From Geovibrio thiophilus (GTDB lineage: Bacteria > Chrysiogenota > Deferribacteres > Deferribacterales > Geovibrionaceae), in contig NZ_CP035108.1 in assembly GCF_004087915.1 (NCBI RefSeq), positions 1,736,001-1,800,000 of the forward strand: a DNA stretch of 64,000 nt, written 5' to 3'. Positions within the stretch are counted from its first letter, which is position 1. The number at the start of each line of letters is the position of its first letter. Below are positions 1-9,381 of this stretch, in pieces. Below the pieces are notes generated by a model that saw nothing but the letters and a program-made list of their open reading frames with translations, was not told the origin of the DNA and ran no database searches. The position numbers were made by a program, and so were the translations under genes.

Positions 1-65
1 AGAAGAACCATGAAAACACGGTATATCCTCACCGGAGAGTATAGATTAAAAAAGGCTGACTTCAC

Positions 66-344
66 TTATTTTTTCTCTTCAATAAGCTTTTTCAGCTCTT
101 CCAGATCCTCTTTTGTGGCTACGCCTATTTCGGAAAGAACTTTCTTAACTTTTTCTTTCAGTTTTTTATCAAACTCATCCTCAAAGGCTTTCGCCTTGGT
201 TTTGGCTTCTTCGTACTTCTGCTTAAACTCTTCCTTGCCGCCCTTGCCCTTTTCCTTCAGTTCCTCAAGTTCCTTTTCCATCCTTTCCTTGGCAGTAAGC
301 GCAGCACCGAGACCTGCGTAAAATAAGTCTTTAAGTTCGTCCAT
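66..344 (-). CDS. small phasin-like coiled-coil protein
   Basis: The 92-residue product is short, highly charged and rich in Lys/Glu, with heptad-like runs throughout and no membrane segment. It resembles small phasin / polyhydroxyalkanoate granule-associated proteins: a short hydrophobic N-terminus (about residues 5-17, with LFYAGLGAAL) followed by a long amphipathic helix and a C-terminal KEDLEELKK segment. The ATG at 344 is chosen because a strong AAGGAGG lies just upstream; an in-frame extension to 488 has no ribosome-binding site and would run through the upstream terminator. It lies after the cimA terminator, so it is probably transcribed on its own. Family assignment is by overall character, not by a catalytic motif. 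Confidence 0.6.
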   Translation of the reverse strand: MDELKDLFYAGLGAALTAKERMEKELEELKEKGKGGKEEFKQKYEEAKTKAKAFEDEFDKKLKEKVKKVLSEIGVATKEDLEELKKLIEEKK

Positions 345-439
345 GGAAAGCCTCCTTAAGTTAAAGCGCACTGAATTGTCATATGATAACAAAATACACC
401 CTGAAAGGGTAAATTGCCACGTATTGATTGATAAAGGAT

Positions 440-501
440 AAAAAAAATCCCGGCTATATGCTTTAAGGGGGGAGGAGGGATAAAGCATAGAGATAGCCGG
501 G
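440..501 (-). terminator. Rho-independent terminator of the hom-lysC-cimA operon
   Basis: Read on the minus strand, CCCGGCTAT pairs with ATAGCCGGG, and inner arms ATGCTTTA / TAAAGCAT extend the stem. A run of eight T follows at 447-440. It lies about 70 bases after the cimA stop, so it should end the amino-acid operon and isolate the phasin-like gene. Confidence 0.85.
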
Positions 502-569
502 CAAGATTCTATTTAACTTTTACTTGTTACTAACTTAACAATCCTATTATACAGCAAAAAATTCAAGTT

Positions 570-2156
570 TCAAGTGTTTTGCGCATTTTCCCTGTCTTTC
601 AGAAGTTTATACTCAATGGAGTCGATCAGCGCCTGATAGCTTGCCTCGATGATGTTGTGAGCCACGCCTACAGTACCCCATGTGTCGTTGTCATCCTTGG
701 ATTCGATAAGCACTCTGGTAAGCGCCTGAGTACCCGTTCCGGTGGTAAGGATGCGCACCTTGTAATCGGCAAGAGTCATGCCGTTTAAGTTAGGGTAAAA
801 TCTGGAAAGAGCCTTCCTGATAGCGTTATCCAGAGCATTAACCGGACCGTTGCCGGTTGCTGCTGTGTGCTCGGTTTCGCCCTGAACCTCGATCATCACG
901 GTAGCTTCCGCTACTGTGCTGTCGCTTTTGTCTCTCATTTCATCAATAACCCTGAAGTTTAATGAATCAAAAAATGGCTCAAACCTGCCCATAGCCTTGC
1001 GCATGAGAAGTTCAAAGGAAGCTTCGGCTCCTTCGTACTGGAAGCCTTTGTTTTCAAGCTCCTTGAGCTTCTCTACCACTCCGGTTATAGCGGGATCATT
1101 ACTGTCAATATCCAGACCGAAATCCTTAGCCTTGTAGATAAGGTTGCTTTTGCCTGAAAGGTCGGAGACCAGAACACGCTGAGTGTTGCCCACCAGCTCC
1201 GGCTCTATGTGCTCGTAAGTGCGTGAGTTTTTCATAATAGCGCTTACGTGCACCCCGCCCTTGTGGGCAAACGCCGAGCGCCCCACATAAGGCTGATGAA
1301 TATTATGCTTGAGGTTGCCGAGTTCATTTACCAGACGGGAAAGCACCCTGAGTTTTTTCAGGTTTGCCGCAGGCACGCACTCAAAACCGTATTTAAGCTG
1401 CAAATTGGGGATTACGGATGCGAGGTTGGCGTTTCCGCATCTCTCCCCGTATCCGTTCATTGTTCCCTGAACCTGCGTTATGCCGTGCTTCACAGCAAGT
1501 GTGGAGTTGGCAACGGCACAGTCGCTGTCGTTATGGCAGTGTATTCCCAGCGGATAAGTGCCGACATGCTTCTTCACGTCCTCAATTATCTCAACCAGAC
1601 TGTCCGGCAGCGTGCCGCCGTTGGTATCACAGAGAACAAGGCAGTCCGCGCCCGCTTCTTTGGCGGCGAAAAGGGTTTTGATGGCGTATTCCCTGTTGGC
1701 TTTATAACCATCGAAGAAATGCTCCGCATCATAGAAAACCCTGTCCACTTTGCTCTTGAGATAGCTCACGGAACTGTGGATAAGCTCAAGATTCTCTTCC
1801 GGAGAGAGCTTAAGCGCTTCTCTTACGTGGAGGTCCCACGTCTTGCCGAAAATAGTGAGATTCGGAACCTCCGCTTCAAGGAGAGCCTGAAGATTTTCAT
1901 CGGTCTCACAGCTTCTCTTCGCCCTTCTTGTGCTGCCGAATGCGGCAATACTGTCAATGGGCGCCGAGGACTTTTTGATTGCCTTGAAAAACTCAATATC
2001 ACGAGGGTTGGAACCGGGCCAGCCCCCTTCTATGAAACGTATTCCGAAGTCGCAGAACGCTTCTGCGAGCCTTACCTTATCCTTTACCGTGAAGTTGACA
2101 TCCTCAGCCTGAGTTCCGTCCCTCAGGAGGGTGTCATATATATCGACTTTAGTCAT
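570..2156 (-). CDS. cimA: (R)-citramalate synthase
   Basis: Condenses pyruvate with acetyl-CoA to citramalate, the entry to the threonine-independent route to 2-oxobutyrate and isoleucine. The 528-residue length and layout match the CimA/LeuA family: an N-terminal DTLLRDGTQ catalytic motif (about residues 8-16), the metal-binding HCHND motif near residue 205, the GERCGNANL motif, and a C-terminal LeuA-type allosteric domain from about 390. The long linker and the C-terminal [14 protein letters not shown] stretch favour citramalate synthase over isopropylmalate synthase. It starts one base after the lysC stop, with GAGG placed correctly, so the two are co-transcribed and probably translationally coupled. 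Feedback control by isoleucine is typical of the family but not visible here. Confidence 0.9.
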   Translation of the reverse strand: MTKVDIYDTLLRDGTQAEDVNFTVKDKVRLAEAFCDFGIRFIEGGWPGSNPRDIEFFKAIKKSSAPIDSIAAFGSTRRAKRSCETDENLQALLEAEVPNLTIFGKTWDLHVREALKLSPEENLELIHSSVSYLKSKVDRVFYDAEHFFDGYKANREYAIKTLFAAKEAGADCLVLCDTNGGTLPDSLVEIIEDVKKHVGTYPLGIHCHNDSDCAVANSTLAVKHGITQVQGTMNGYGERCGNANLASVIPNLQLKYGFECVPAANLKKLRVLSRLVNELGNLKHNIHQPYVGRSAFAHKGGVHVSAIMKNSRTYEHIEPELVGNTQRVLVSDLSGKSNLIYKAKDFGLDIDSNDPAITGVVEKLKELENKGFQYEGAEASFELLMRKAMGRFEPFFDSLNFRVIDEMRDKSDSTVAEATVMIEVQGETEHTAATGNGPVNALDNAIRKALSRFYPNLNGMTLADYKVRILTTGTGTQALTRVLIESKDDNDTWGTVGVAHNIIEASYQALIDSIEYKLLKDRENAQNT

Positions 2157-2157
2157 T

Positions 2158-3372
2158 CTAATCCTCTACAAAAGCCTCATGAAGAACTCTTACCGCGAGT
2201 TCTGCAAATTTTTCATCAACAACGCATGACACCTTGATTTCGCTTGTGGTTATCATCTGTATGTTAATGCTGTTTGCGGCAAGGACTTCAAACATCTTCG
2301 CGGCAACACCGGCGTGGCTTCTCATGCCGACGCCCACTATTGAGACTTTCGCGATGTCTTCGTCCGCCAGAACCTCCTTCGCTCCTATCTCTTTTGCAGT
2401 TTCTCTGCAAACCGTGAGCGAACGGCTAAGGTCGGTTTTTGATACGGTGAAGGAAAGATCTGTGTTTCCTTCTGTGCTGACGTTCTGGATTATAACGTCA
2501 ACGTTTATTGCCTCTTTAGCAAGCCTGCTGAAAATTGTGGCGGCTATGCCGGGTCTGTCGGGTACACTTTTTATTGTAATTTTAGCCTGATTTTTATCGC
2601 TTGCTACGCCTCTTACTACTACCTGCTCCATTTCGTCGTCCTCCTTAGTAACCAAAGTTCCGGGTTTGTCTTCAAGGGATGAAAGCACCATTATGTCAAC
2701 ATTATAGTTCATGCCGAACTCAACGCTTCTTGACTGAAGCACTTTTGCGCCGAGAGAGGCAAGTTCCAGCATTTCGTCATAGCTGATCTTGTCAAGCTTT
2801 TTGGCTTTTCTTACGATTCTGGGGTCGCCGGTGTATATGCCGTCAACATCCGTATATATTTCGCATACATCTGCCTTGATGGCAGCGGCGATTGCAACGG
2901 CGGAGGTGTCTGAGCCTCCTCTGCCGAGGGTTGCTATGTCGTTCGTAACGGGGTTGTAGCCCTGAAATCCGGCAACGATGCAGATCTTGCCGTCGGCAAG
3001 TTCCTTTTTAATCCTTGCGCCGTCAATCTTCATAATGCGGGCTTTGGAGTGAGCGTGGTCAGTCTCCAGACCGATCTGTATTCCTGAGAGGGAAACGGCT
3101 TTGTAGCCCATGGAGATAAGTGCCTGAGCCACAAGAGGGCAGCTTGCGGATTCGCCCGTGGAGACAAGCGCGTCATACTCTCTCAGGTCGTAGTCCTTAT
3201 CGATTTCCTTCAGAAGACCGATCAGTCTGTCCGTTTCACCGGACATGGCGGAGGACGTGACTACAACATCATGCCCCTGATCCTTTTTCTTTGCAATAAT
3301 TTTGGCGACATTTTTAATCCGTTCGATGGAACCAACACTCGTTCCGCCGAATTTCATCACTACAAGGCTCAC
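2158..3372 (-). CDS. lysC: aspartate kinase
   Basis: Phosphorylates aspartate, the first step to lysine, threonine and methionine. The 404-residue protein has the KFGGTSVG motif at residues 7-14, a GRGGSDTSA nucleotide/substrate loop, a [11 protein letters not shown] segment, and two C-terminal ACT domains (from about 265 and 345) that normally bind lysine or threonine as feedback inhibitors. The start is a GTG at 3372 preceded by GGAGGG at good spacing. It is the third gene of a minus-strand set hom - iPGM-like - lysC - cimA, so the operon feeds threonine and isoleucine synthesis. A 290-base repeat-bearing gap separates it from the gene upstream. Confidence 0.95.
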   Translation of the reverse strand: MSLVVMKFGGTSVGSIERIKNVAKIIAKKKDQGHDVVVTSSAMSGETDRLIGLLKEIDKDYDLREYDALVSTGESASCPLVAQALISMGYKAVSLSGIQIGLETDHAHSKARIMKIDGARIKKELADGKICIVAGFQGYNPVTNDIATLGRGGSDTSAVAIAAAIKADVCEIYTDVDGIYTGDPRIVRKAKKLDKISYDEMLELASLGAKVLQSRSVEFGMNYNVDIMVLSSLEDKPGTLVTKEDDEMEQVVVRGVASDKNQAKITIKSVPDRPGIAATIFSRLAKEAINVDVIIQNVSTEGNTDLSFTVSKTDLSRSLTVCRETAKEIGAKEVLADEDIAKVSIVGVGMRSHAGVAAKMFEVLAANSINIQMITTSEIKVSCVVDEKFAELAVRVLHEAFVED

Positions 3373-3396
3373 TTTACCCTCCTTTTGCTCTCTATT

Positions 3397-3696
3397 GACA
3401 TCTGAATCTGCACATCCTGTCAGATTTCAGATACACGCTCGCGCCGTGATAAACACGGCTCCGCTCCGCACGGCGTCAGCACATCCATGTGCTTCCCACT
3501 CTGCACTGTGCACAGCTAAATATCAGCAAATTTCAAAATACTTCCGACATCTGAATCTGCACATCCTGTCAGATTTCAGATACACGCTCGCGCCGTGATA
3601 AACACGGCTCCGCTCCGCACGGCGTCAGCACATCCATGTGCTTCCCACTCTGCACTGTGCACAGCTAAATAACGGCAGATTTCAGAAAATACTGCG
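3397..3696. repeat. 149-bp imperfect tandem duplication with hairpins
   Basis: Two copies of one unit begin at 3397 and 3546 (both start GACATCTGAATCTG) and are almost identical for about 125 bases. Each holds several hairpins: GCCGTG/CACGGC, AGCACAT/ATGTGCT, TGTGCACA, and TCTGAATCTG pairing imperfectly with CAGATTTCAGA. The second copy runs into the stop codon and last codons of the iPGM-like gene (stop at 3665). The first copy carries a decayed version of the same codons (3520-3545), so the duplication included the gene's 3' end. This fills the 292-base gap between the two genes. Confidence 0.9.
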
Positions 3697-4831
3697 CTAT
3701 TTTGTAACCTTCCTCCATAAAGAAAGCGGGTTTGACAAACTCATTATACTCGATATTAGAGTCAGCTTCCACGCCGGAACCGTATATAATCGCCGGTACG
3801 GGCTCATTGACGTGGGTACGGATCTTAACGGGCGTCGGGTGATCGGGTGTAACCAGAATCCGGTAGTCACCGAAGGAACGAAGTCCGTCCAGCAGGATGG
3901 GGAGCATTCTGCTGTTTATATTCTCCACGGCACGCACTTTCTCCTCTATGCTGCCCATGTGTCCCGCCTCATCGGGGGCTTCCACATGGAGAAAAACATA
4001 GTCGCACTCGTTAAAGGCTTTCACGGCGTATTCCGCCTTGCCTTCAAAGTTGGTGTCTATGAAGCCTGTTGCGCCGGGAACGTTTATTATATTCATGCCC
4101 GCAAATGTACCTATGCCTTTGATAAGGTCAACAGCGGCAATTACGGAGCCTTTCAGCCCGTACATATCCTTAAACAGCGGAAGCATCGGTCTGCCGCCCT
4201 CACCCCAGAGCCAGATGGCGTTGGCACGGTCGTAAGTGTTTTCTTTAAAAACTTCCGATGCCTTAGTGAGTATAGCATTAATTTTATCAGAACCTTTGCC
4301 CGTCGGAAGATATTTTTTTATCTCCTGCCCCATAATGTCGTGAGGAGGTGTGGTTTTGAGCTCAAAGTCCGCGTCACGGATGATCATGATGTTGCGGTAT
4401 CCCACGCCGGAGTAGAACTCCACGCTGTCATCCCTGAAAAGTTCATTAAGGGCAGCAACAGCGGATTTTGCCGTATCGCCTGAGATGTGGTGTGCGCTGA
4501 AATCGTCCATCACAAGACCGTCATCGGTCAAGGAAACGAGATTGCAGCGGAAAGCCATATCCTTCTCGCCGAGGGTGATCCCCATTGCTCCGGCCTCAAG
4601 AGGGCTTCTGCCTGTGTAGTATTTAAAAGGGTCGTACCCCATAACGGAGAGGTTGCATATATCGCTGCCCGGATAAAGCCCGCCGTGCGCAGTGCGTATG
4701 AAGCCGCAGGCACCGCCCTTTGCCATAAAGTCAAAGTTTGATGTGTCAGCGTACTGCATCACGGTTTTGTCACCGAGTTCCGCGATTTTATGGTCGCTCA
4801 TTCCGTCGCATAACAGAACAAGATATTTCAT
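3665..4831 (-). CDS. apgM: iPGM-like protein, proposed homoserine kinase
   Basis: A 388-residue alkaline-phosphatase-superfamily protein of the archaeal-type cofactor-independent phosphoglycerate mutase family. Metal-binding motifs are visible: DGMSD (residues 9-13), the nucleophile region SDICNLSVMGYDP near residue 60, HVEAPDEAGH, and TPDHPTP near the C-terminus. One branch of this family is annotated as a proposed homoserine kinase because it sits beside homoserine dehydrogenase and aspartate kinase in genomes lacking ThrB. Here it lies between hom and lysC on the same strand, which supports that role (inference). A glycolytic mutase function cannot be excluded. Its 3' end was copied in the neighbouring tandem duplication. 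Confidence 0.75.
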   Translation of the reverse strand: MKYLVLLCDGMSDHKIAELGDKTVMQYADTSNFDFMAKGGACGFIRTAHGGLYPGSDICNLSVMGYDPFKYYTGRSPLEAGAMGITLGEKDMAFRCNLVSLTDDGLVMDDFSAHHISGDTAKSAVAALNELFRDDSVEFYSGVGYRNIMIIRDADFELKTTPPHDIMGQEIKKYLPTGKGSDKINAILTKASEVFKENTYDRANAIWLWGEGGRPMLPLFKDMYGLKGSVIAAVDLIKGIGTFAGMNIINVPGATGFIDTNFEGKAEYAVKAFNECDYVFLHVEAPDEAGHMGSIEEKVRAVENINSRMLPILLDGLRSFGDYRILVTPDHPTPVKIRTHVNEPVPAIIYGSGVEADSNIEYNEFVKPAFFMEEGYKIAQYFLKSAVI

Positions 4832-4900
4832 TTTAAACCTGCCTTATAAAAAAATATTCATCCGGTCGGGGAACAGCCGTTCCGCGCAGCAGCGCAATAC

Positions 4901-4935
4901 CGTCATTGCGAGCGTCAGCGAAGCAATTCCCGCAG
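4901..4935. repeat. CGTCATTGCGAGC-type intergenic repeat
   Basis: CGTCATTGCGAGCG followed by CAGCGAAGCAATT matches a short palindromic intergenic element seen in many unrelated bacterial genomes. ATTGC/GCAAT with inner GCG/CGC pairs forms a hairpin. It sits between the hom stop and the iPGM-like gene. A related, partial sequence (CGTCATTCTGAGC) occurs near 11002. Confidence 0.55.
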
Positions 4936-4968
4936 AGATCATTCACCGGGTTCAGGATGGCGCTCTGT

Positions 4969-6291
4969 TCAGTCCTCCAGACCTTCAACCCTGATTACCA
5001 CTGTTTTGTCACGCACAACACTGAGGCTGTTAATCTCGTTGACCGCGTGCATAACCTTGCTCCCTTCTGTCAGATGAGTCATGAATACAAGCGGAACGGT
5101 TTCACCGCTGCTCTGCTTACTGCTCTGGATAGCCTGATATATGCTTATGCCGTATTTGGCGAGCACACTGGCTATTTTGCTCAGTGAGCCGGGCTCATCC
5201 ACCGCAAGAAAACGGAGGTAGAAGCTGGACTGTATTTCCTTAATATCCCTGACAGGATAGTAATAAGTAAGCTCTTTGGTGAAGCCCAGAACGGGAACCC
5301 TGCGCTCCGCACCGGACATAATATCACGGGCTATACCTATAATATCGCCGGCTACAGCGCTTGAAGTAGCTTCTCCGCCTGCGCCTCTGCCGTAGTGGAA
5401 GGTGTCCCCCACTTTGTTTCCTTTAACGCTTATTGCGTTGAAAACGCCGCTGACCTGCGCCATGAGGTCTGTCACGGGGATCATCGTAGGGTGAACCCGT
5501 ACTTCTATATCATCATCGTGCCTTTTCGCTATCGCAAGGAGTTTTATTCTGCATCCGAGCTTTCTGGCAAAATCTATATCCACCTGTTTGATGCTTGTTA
5601 TGCCTTCCACGAAAACCTTCTCAAACGGAACAAGCGTAGCGAAGCCGATGGAGGCAAGAATAGCTATTTTATGTGCGCTGTCGTGCCCTTCCACATCAAA
5701 AGTGGGGTCAGCCTCGGCGTAGCCGAGCGCCTGCGCTTCTTTCAGCACATCAGCAAACTCTTTGCCCTCGTCTTCCATTTTGGTAAGAATGTAGTTCGCC
5801 GTGCCGTTTATGATACCTGTTATCTCAAGTATCCGGTTCGCAGCCAAATCTTCCTTAAGCACATTTACTATGGGAATACCGCCGCCGACACTCGCCTCAA
5901 AGCCTATTGTAACGCCCTTGCTTTCGGCGGCCTTGAAGATCTCCGCTCCGTAAACGGCAAGCAGAGCCTTGTTTGCGGTAACAACATGCTTGCCGCCTGC
6001 CACGGCGGCGAGTATGAAGCGCTTGGCGGTTTCGTACCCGCCTATAAGTTCAACTACAATGTCTATTTCAGGGTCGTTGATAATTTCCATTGCGTCTGTC
6101 GTTCGTACCGGAACCGTTTGAAGGAGCGTATCGTTCGTGTAGTCATTAATGCGGAGATCGGCAACAGCTTTAACGTTAATGTCCAGACCGGTTTTAACGG
6201 CTGTGCTTTTAACATTATGCTTTAAAGTTTCAAGAGTGCCTTTGCCCACGGTTCCGTAACCGATGATGCCCACATTAATTTTCTTTCCCAT
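4969..6291 (-). CDS. hom: homoserine dehydrogenase
   Basis: Reduces aspartate semialdehyde to homoserine with NAD(P)H. The 440-residue protein begins with a Rossmann motif GYGTVGKG (about residues 10-17), continues with the catalytic domain (ITGIINGTANYILT, then AQALGYAEADPTFDVEG) and ends with an ACT domain (about 350-430), the usual site of threonine feedback. The ATG at 6291 is preferred over the TTG one codon upstream because GGAGG is six bases before the ATG but only three before the TTG. It is the first gene of the amino-acid operon; the next gene, the iPGM-like protein, begins 137 bases downstream after an intergenic repeat. Confidence 0.95.
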   Translation of the reverse strand: MGKKINVGIIGYGTVGKGTLETLKHNVKSTAVKTGLDINVKAVADLRINDYTNDTLLQTVPVRTTDAMEIINDPEIDIVVELIGGYETAKRFILAAVAGGKHVVTANKALLAVYGAEIFKAAESKGVTIGFEASVGGGIPIVNVLKEDLAANRILEITGIINGTANYILTKMEDEGKEFADVLKEAQALGYAEADPTFDVEGHDSAHKIAILASIGFATLVPFEKVFVEGITSIKQVDIDFARKLGCRIKLLAIAKRHDDDIEVRVHPTMIPVTDLMAQVSGVFNAISVKGNKVGDTFHYGRGAGGEATSSAVAGDIIGIARDIMSGAERRVPVLGFTKELTYYYPVRDIKEIQSSFYLRFLAVDEPGSLSKIASVLAKYGISIYQAIQSSKQSSGETVPLVFMTHLTEGSKVMHAVNEINSLSVVRDKTVVIRVEGLED

Positions 6292-6330
6292 CAAATACCT
6301 CCGAAAAGATAACCAAAAAACGAACGTTTT

Positions 6331-6352
6331 ACTTATTTATCTTAAAATAAGT
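6331..6352. promoter_or_regulatory. AT-rich inverted repeat upstream of hom
   Basis: Perfect arms ACTTATTT / AAATAAGT separated by six bases, 40 bp before the hom start and about 100 bp after the helicase stop. It could be an operator for the amino-acid operon or a weak hairpin ending the helicase transcript. There is no GC-rich stem, so an operator is slightly favoured. Confidence 0.35.
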
Positions 6353-6451
6353 GTGCAATGATACTTTATTAAACATACCAAGTCAAGACGGGGAAGGTCT
6401 GAAAATACAGGTAAATTCACTGAACTGTGATTATTGTTTTAAAATACGTAT

Positions 6452-9271
6452 TCACAGATAGGACGCGAGTATTTCCTTCCATTTCACAGGGATGCGAATC
6501 ATGCTTCCGTCCTTGACAGGAGCATGGATAAAACCGTTGTTTACCCCGAAGAGGAAAAGATCCTTGGTGACCTCCACATCCTTTATGCAGTACTCCTCTA
6601 TCAGGTCGAACCGCCCTTCCTTATACCATTGAAGCGCCATGAGTCCGTCTGCGGATTTACCCGTGTTCAGCGTTGCCGTGGCAAGCTTTTCAAGGGAAAA
6701 CCTCTGTCCGGTGAGGCTGCGGACATCCGCCAGCATATCAAACACGAAAGTTCCTCTGAATGCGGGCATTCCGTAGCCGGAGAGCACCTTGTTGTCAAAG
6801 CCTATGTTGTTGAAGCCGACAATCATCCGTGCGGAGGCGAGCCTTTCGGTAAGTTCGTTTATTTTTTCCTCACGGTATGCGGTGAATGCGCCGGTGTTCA
6901 TGGAATACACCACAGCAACGGACACACCCATTTTGTGGCTGTTATTCCATCCGCCCACATCTTCCGCGGAGTATTTTGTTTCTATGTCATAAACCAGCAC
7001 TTCGCCGCTGTTTTCGCATTTTATCACGGGTTTTTCCTCCTCTTCCTCTTTCAGATCCGCTTCCAGCAAACGCTTTATCAGATAGACCGCCCCCTGTTTA
7101 TCCAGCGGGTAGTTGCCGCTGCCGCATTTTGGCGAGTATATACACGCCGGACAGCCGTCCTCGCAGCCGCAGAACTTCACCTGATTCAGGGTGGTTTCCA
7201 GCAGCTCACGTATTCTGCCGAACGCTCTTTTCACTATCCCCACGCCGCCCGGATAGCCGTCATAAACGAACACCGCCGAGCTTTCAAGCTGAGGGTGGTA
7301 AGGGTACGATATGCCGCCGACATCATCTCTTGAGCTCAGGACAACAGTTGGGAGCATGGCAATGACTGCGTGTTCAAAGGCGTGTATAGCACCCATGTAG
7401 TTCATCCCCTGCGCCTCGATCTCCTGTCTGAATACCGGAGGAATGAGGAAATACATCCCCTTTGTTTCAAACATAACCGGATCTTCCTCAAGATCAATAT
7501 CCTGAAGTTTTTCCCCTGTGCGGGCTGATATTTTGGAATAGCCCGTGAGCCTTTCCGTAACCCGCAGATCGCTGAAACAGGCACGCATGTTGCCGTCGGT
7601 TCGTCTTTCTCTCTCATGGAGAACGGAGGTCTGCTTCTCTGTGAGAGGCACGGTGAAATAGTTGCCGTTAAAGGGCTGGAGCTCTATCTCCCGTTTCTGT
7701 CTGTCCGTATCGGTTACTATGAACTGGCTGCCCCTGTGCAGGTAGACAGCGCCCTTGAAATTTTCCGTATAAACACGTCTGCCGGAGTTGGTGGCTATCA
7801 TAATCTTAGAGCAGTTCAAGGTGTAGCTTTCCCCCGCCATGCGGAGATCTATGTCGCCGTAAGGGTACCTGCCCAAAGCGAACAGCCTTCCGCCGCCCGC
7901 CTCCTCAAAAAGCCGCCCCTCGCCTGAAAGTTTCTCTATCAGAGCCGCGTTGTCTTTGTAGTAAGCCTCATCCCTTGCGACAGGCTTTTCATAAGCGGCG
8001 CAGATGATATGTCCCTCGTTTATCTCCGTATTGTCCCTGTCCACGGCGAGTTCCTCGAACTTTCCGCTGAAAAGAAGCTCCGGCTTGCGCACATAGTACT
8101 GATCCAGAGCGTCATTCCCTGCTATGAGAATGATAAGACTGTCTTTTACGCCTCTGCCGCTGCGCCCCGCTCTCTGCCAAAGGCTCATCATTGAGCCCGG
8201 GTAGCCCACGAGAATCGTGGAGTCCACTCCGCCTATATCAAGCCCCAGTTCAAAGGCGGATGTGGATATAACCGCCTTGAGCTTGCCTTCCGAGAACTTT
8301 CTTTCTATCTCCCGCCTTTCCTCCGGCAGAAAACCCGCCCTGTATGAGCTGAGGGCGGAGGCATATGTCGGATCGCTTGAAATAGCTCTGGCGAATATGG
8401 TTTCCGTCTGCTTGCGGGATTTGGTGAAGCAGATTGTCTTAACACCTGCCTCGATATTCACCTTCAGAAGGTAATTCGCAAGCGCCGCGGCGGGAATGTC
8501 GGGGTTGAACATCAGAAAATGTTTTCTGCCGGACGGCGCGCCGCTTTTTGACACATGCACAAACTCCCGCCCGAAAAGCTGGGAGGCAAACTCGGCGGGG
8601 GAACCTATTGTGGCGGAGCAGGAAATAATGCGGACATTAGGGTAAAGCCGCTGAAAACGGGCGAAGAGATTATAAACATGGCTGCCGAAAACGCCTCTGT
8701 ATGTGTGGAGCTCATCCACCACAAGGTATTTCAGCCCGCTGAGGAAGCTGTCCCACTCTTCTCTTTTGGCGAGCATGGAGTAGTGCATAATATCCGGATT
8801 GCTGATTACTATATTCGGCTGATCCTTTAATATTTTACGGCGGAGCTTCTTGTCGGTATCGCCGTCTATGACTGCTGTCTTTATACCGCCGCCGAGGGGT
8901 ATTTCGCTGATGAAATTTTCAAGGCTCCTCTGCTGATCATGCCCCAGAGCCTTCAAGGGGAAAAGATACAGCGCACGCACGCTGCGGTTGTGGTAAATAT
9001 CCTCTATAACAGGCAAATTGTAGCAGAGTGTCTTCCCGCTGGCTGTGGGAGTGGTGACTATAATATCCCTGCCCGTTTTAACATGGCGGTAGCTTTCCGC
9101 CTGATGGGTGTACAGCTTTTCTATCCCCATATCCCGAACGGCGTTTCTGATTATGTCTGATTCTATGATGTTCAGGTCTTCAAACTCCGCATCTCTTGAG
9201 AATATAACTCTTTCATAGTTAAGGGATGCGGCGAACTGACCCTTATGCAGATGACCTATAAGTTTTTCCAT
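6452..9271 (-). CDS. MrfA-type DEAD/DEAH helicase fused to a DEDD exonuclease
   Basis: A 939-residue protein joining two functions. Residues about 50-450 form a superfamily 2 helicase: Walker A PTASGKT, DEAH-box variant DELH, motif III SCSAT, and motif VI QRAGRSGRG. A DUF1998/MrfA zinc module follows, with clustered cysteines near 698-715 (CGCEDGCPACIY...C). From about residue 750 comes an RNase H-fold exonuclease with DIET, a GFNNIGFDNK motif and the terminal YCIKDV motif of DEDD nucleases. In Bacillus, MrfA helicase and MrfB exonuclease are separate neighbouring genes for mitomycin-type DNA damage repair; here both activities appear in one chain. The repair role is inferred from that family. 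Confidence 0.8.
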   Translation of the reverse strand: MEKLIGHLHKGQFAASLNYERVIFSRDAEFEDLNIIESDIIRNAVRDMGIEKLYTHQAESYRHVKTGRDIIVTTPTASGKTLCYNLPVIEDIYHNRSVRALYLFPLKALGHDQQRSLENFISEIPLGGGIKTAVIDGDTDKKLRRKILKDQPNIVISNPDIMHYSMLAKREEWDSFLSGLKYLVVDELHTYRGVFGSHVYNLFARFQRLYPNVRIISCSATIGSPAEFASQLFGREFVHVSKSGAPSGRKHFLMFNPDIPAAALANYLLKVNIEAGVKTICFTKSRKQTETIFARAISSDPTYASALSSYRAGFLPEERREIERKFSEGKLKAVISTSAFELGLDIGGVDSTILVGYPGSMMSLWQRAGRSGRGVKDSLIILIAGNDALDQYYVRKPELLFSGKFEELAVDRDNTEINEGHIICAAYEKPVARDEAYYKDNAALIEKLSGEGRLFEEAGGGRLFALGRYPYGDIDLRMAGESYTLNCSKIMIATNSGRRVYTENFKGAVYLHRGSQFIVTDTDRQKREIELQPFNGNYFTVPLTEKQTSVLHERERRTDGNMRACFSDLRVTERLTGYSKISARTGEKLQDIDLEEDPVMFETKGMYFLIPPVFRQEIEAQGMNYMGAIHAFEHAVIAMLPTVVLSSRDDVGGISYPYHPQLESSAVFVYDGYPGGVGIVKRAFGRIRELLETTLNQVKFCGCEDGCPACIYSPKCGSGNYPLDKQGAVYLIKRLLEADLKEEEEEKPVIKCENSGEVLVYDIETKYSAEDVGGWNNSHKMGVSVAVVYSMNTGAFTAYREEKINELTERLASARMIVGFNNIGFDNKVLSGYGMPAFRGTFVFDMLADVRSLTGQRFSLEKLATATLNTGKSADGLMALQWYKEGRFDLIEEYCIKDVEVTKDLFLFGVNNGFIHAPVKDGSMIRIPVKWKEILASYL

Positions 9272-9381
9272 AGCCTTATCTATATCATATCATCGTGCGG
9301 CGTAATACATCAAAAATCTTCTATTATCCTCATTGATTATGCCGTCTTTTTAAAATATACTTCTGTAAGGAATTACTAATA

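Noticed and set aside
1248..2237. 329-codon open frame on the plus strand
   Set aside because: It is antisense to cimA, which is conserved and has a ribosome-binding site and operon position; the plus-strand protein has no recognisable features.
5395..6225. 276-codon open frame on the plus strand
   Set aside because: Antisense to the NAD-binding and catalytic parts of hom.
6524..7333. 269-codon open frame on the plus strand
   Set aside because: Antisense to the conserved zinc and exonuclease parts of the helicase; a shadow of GC-biased codons.
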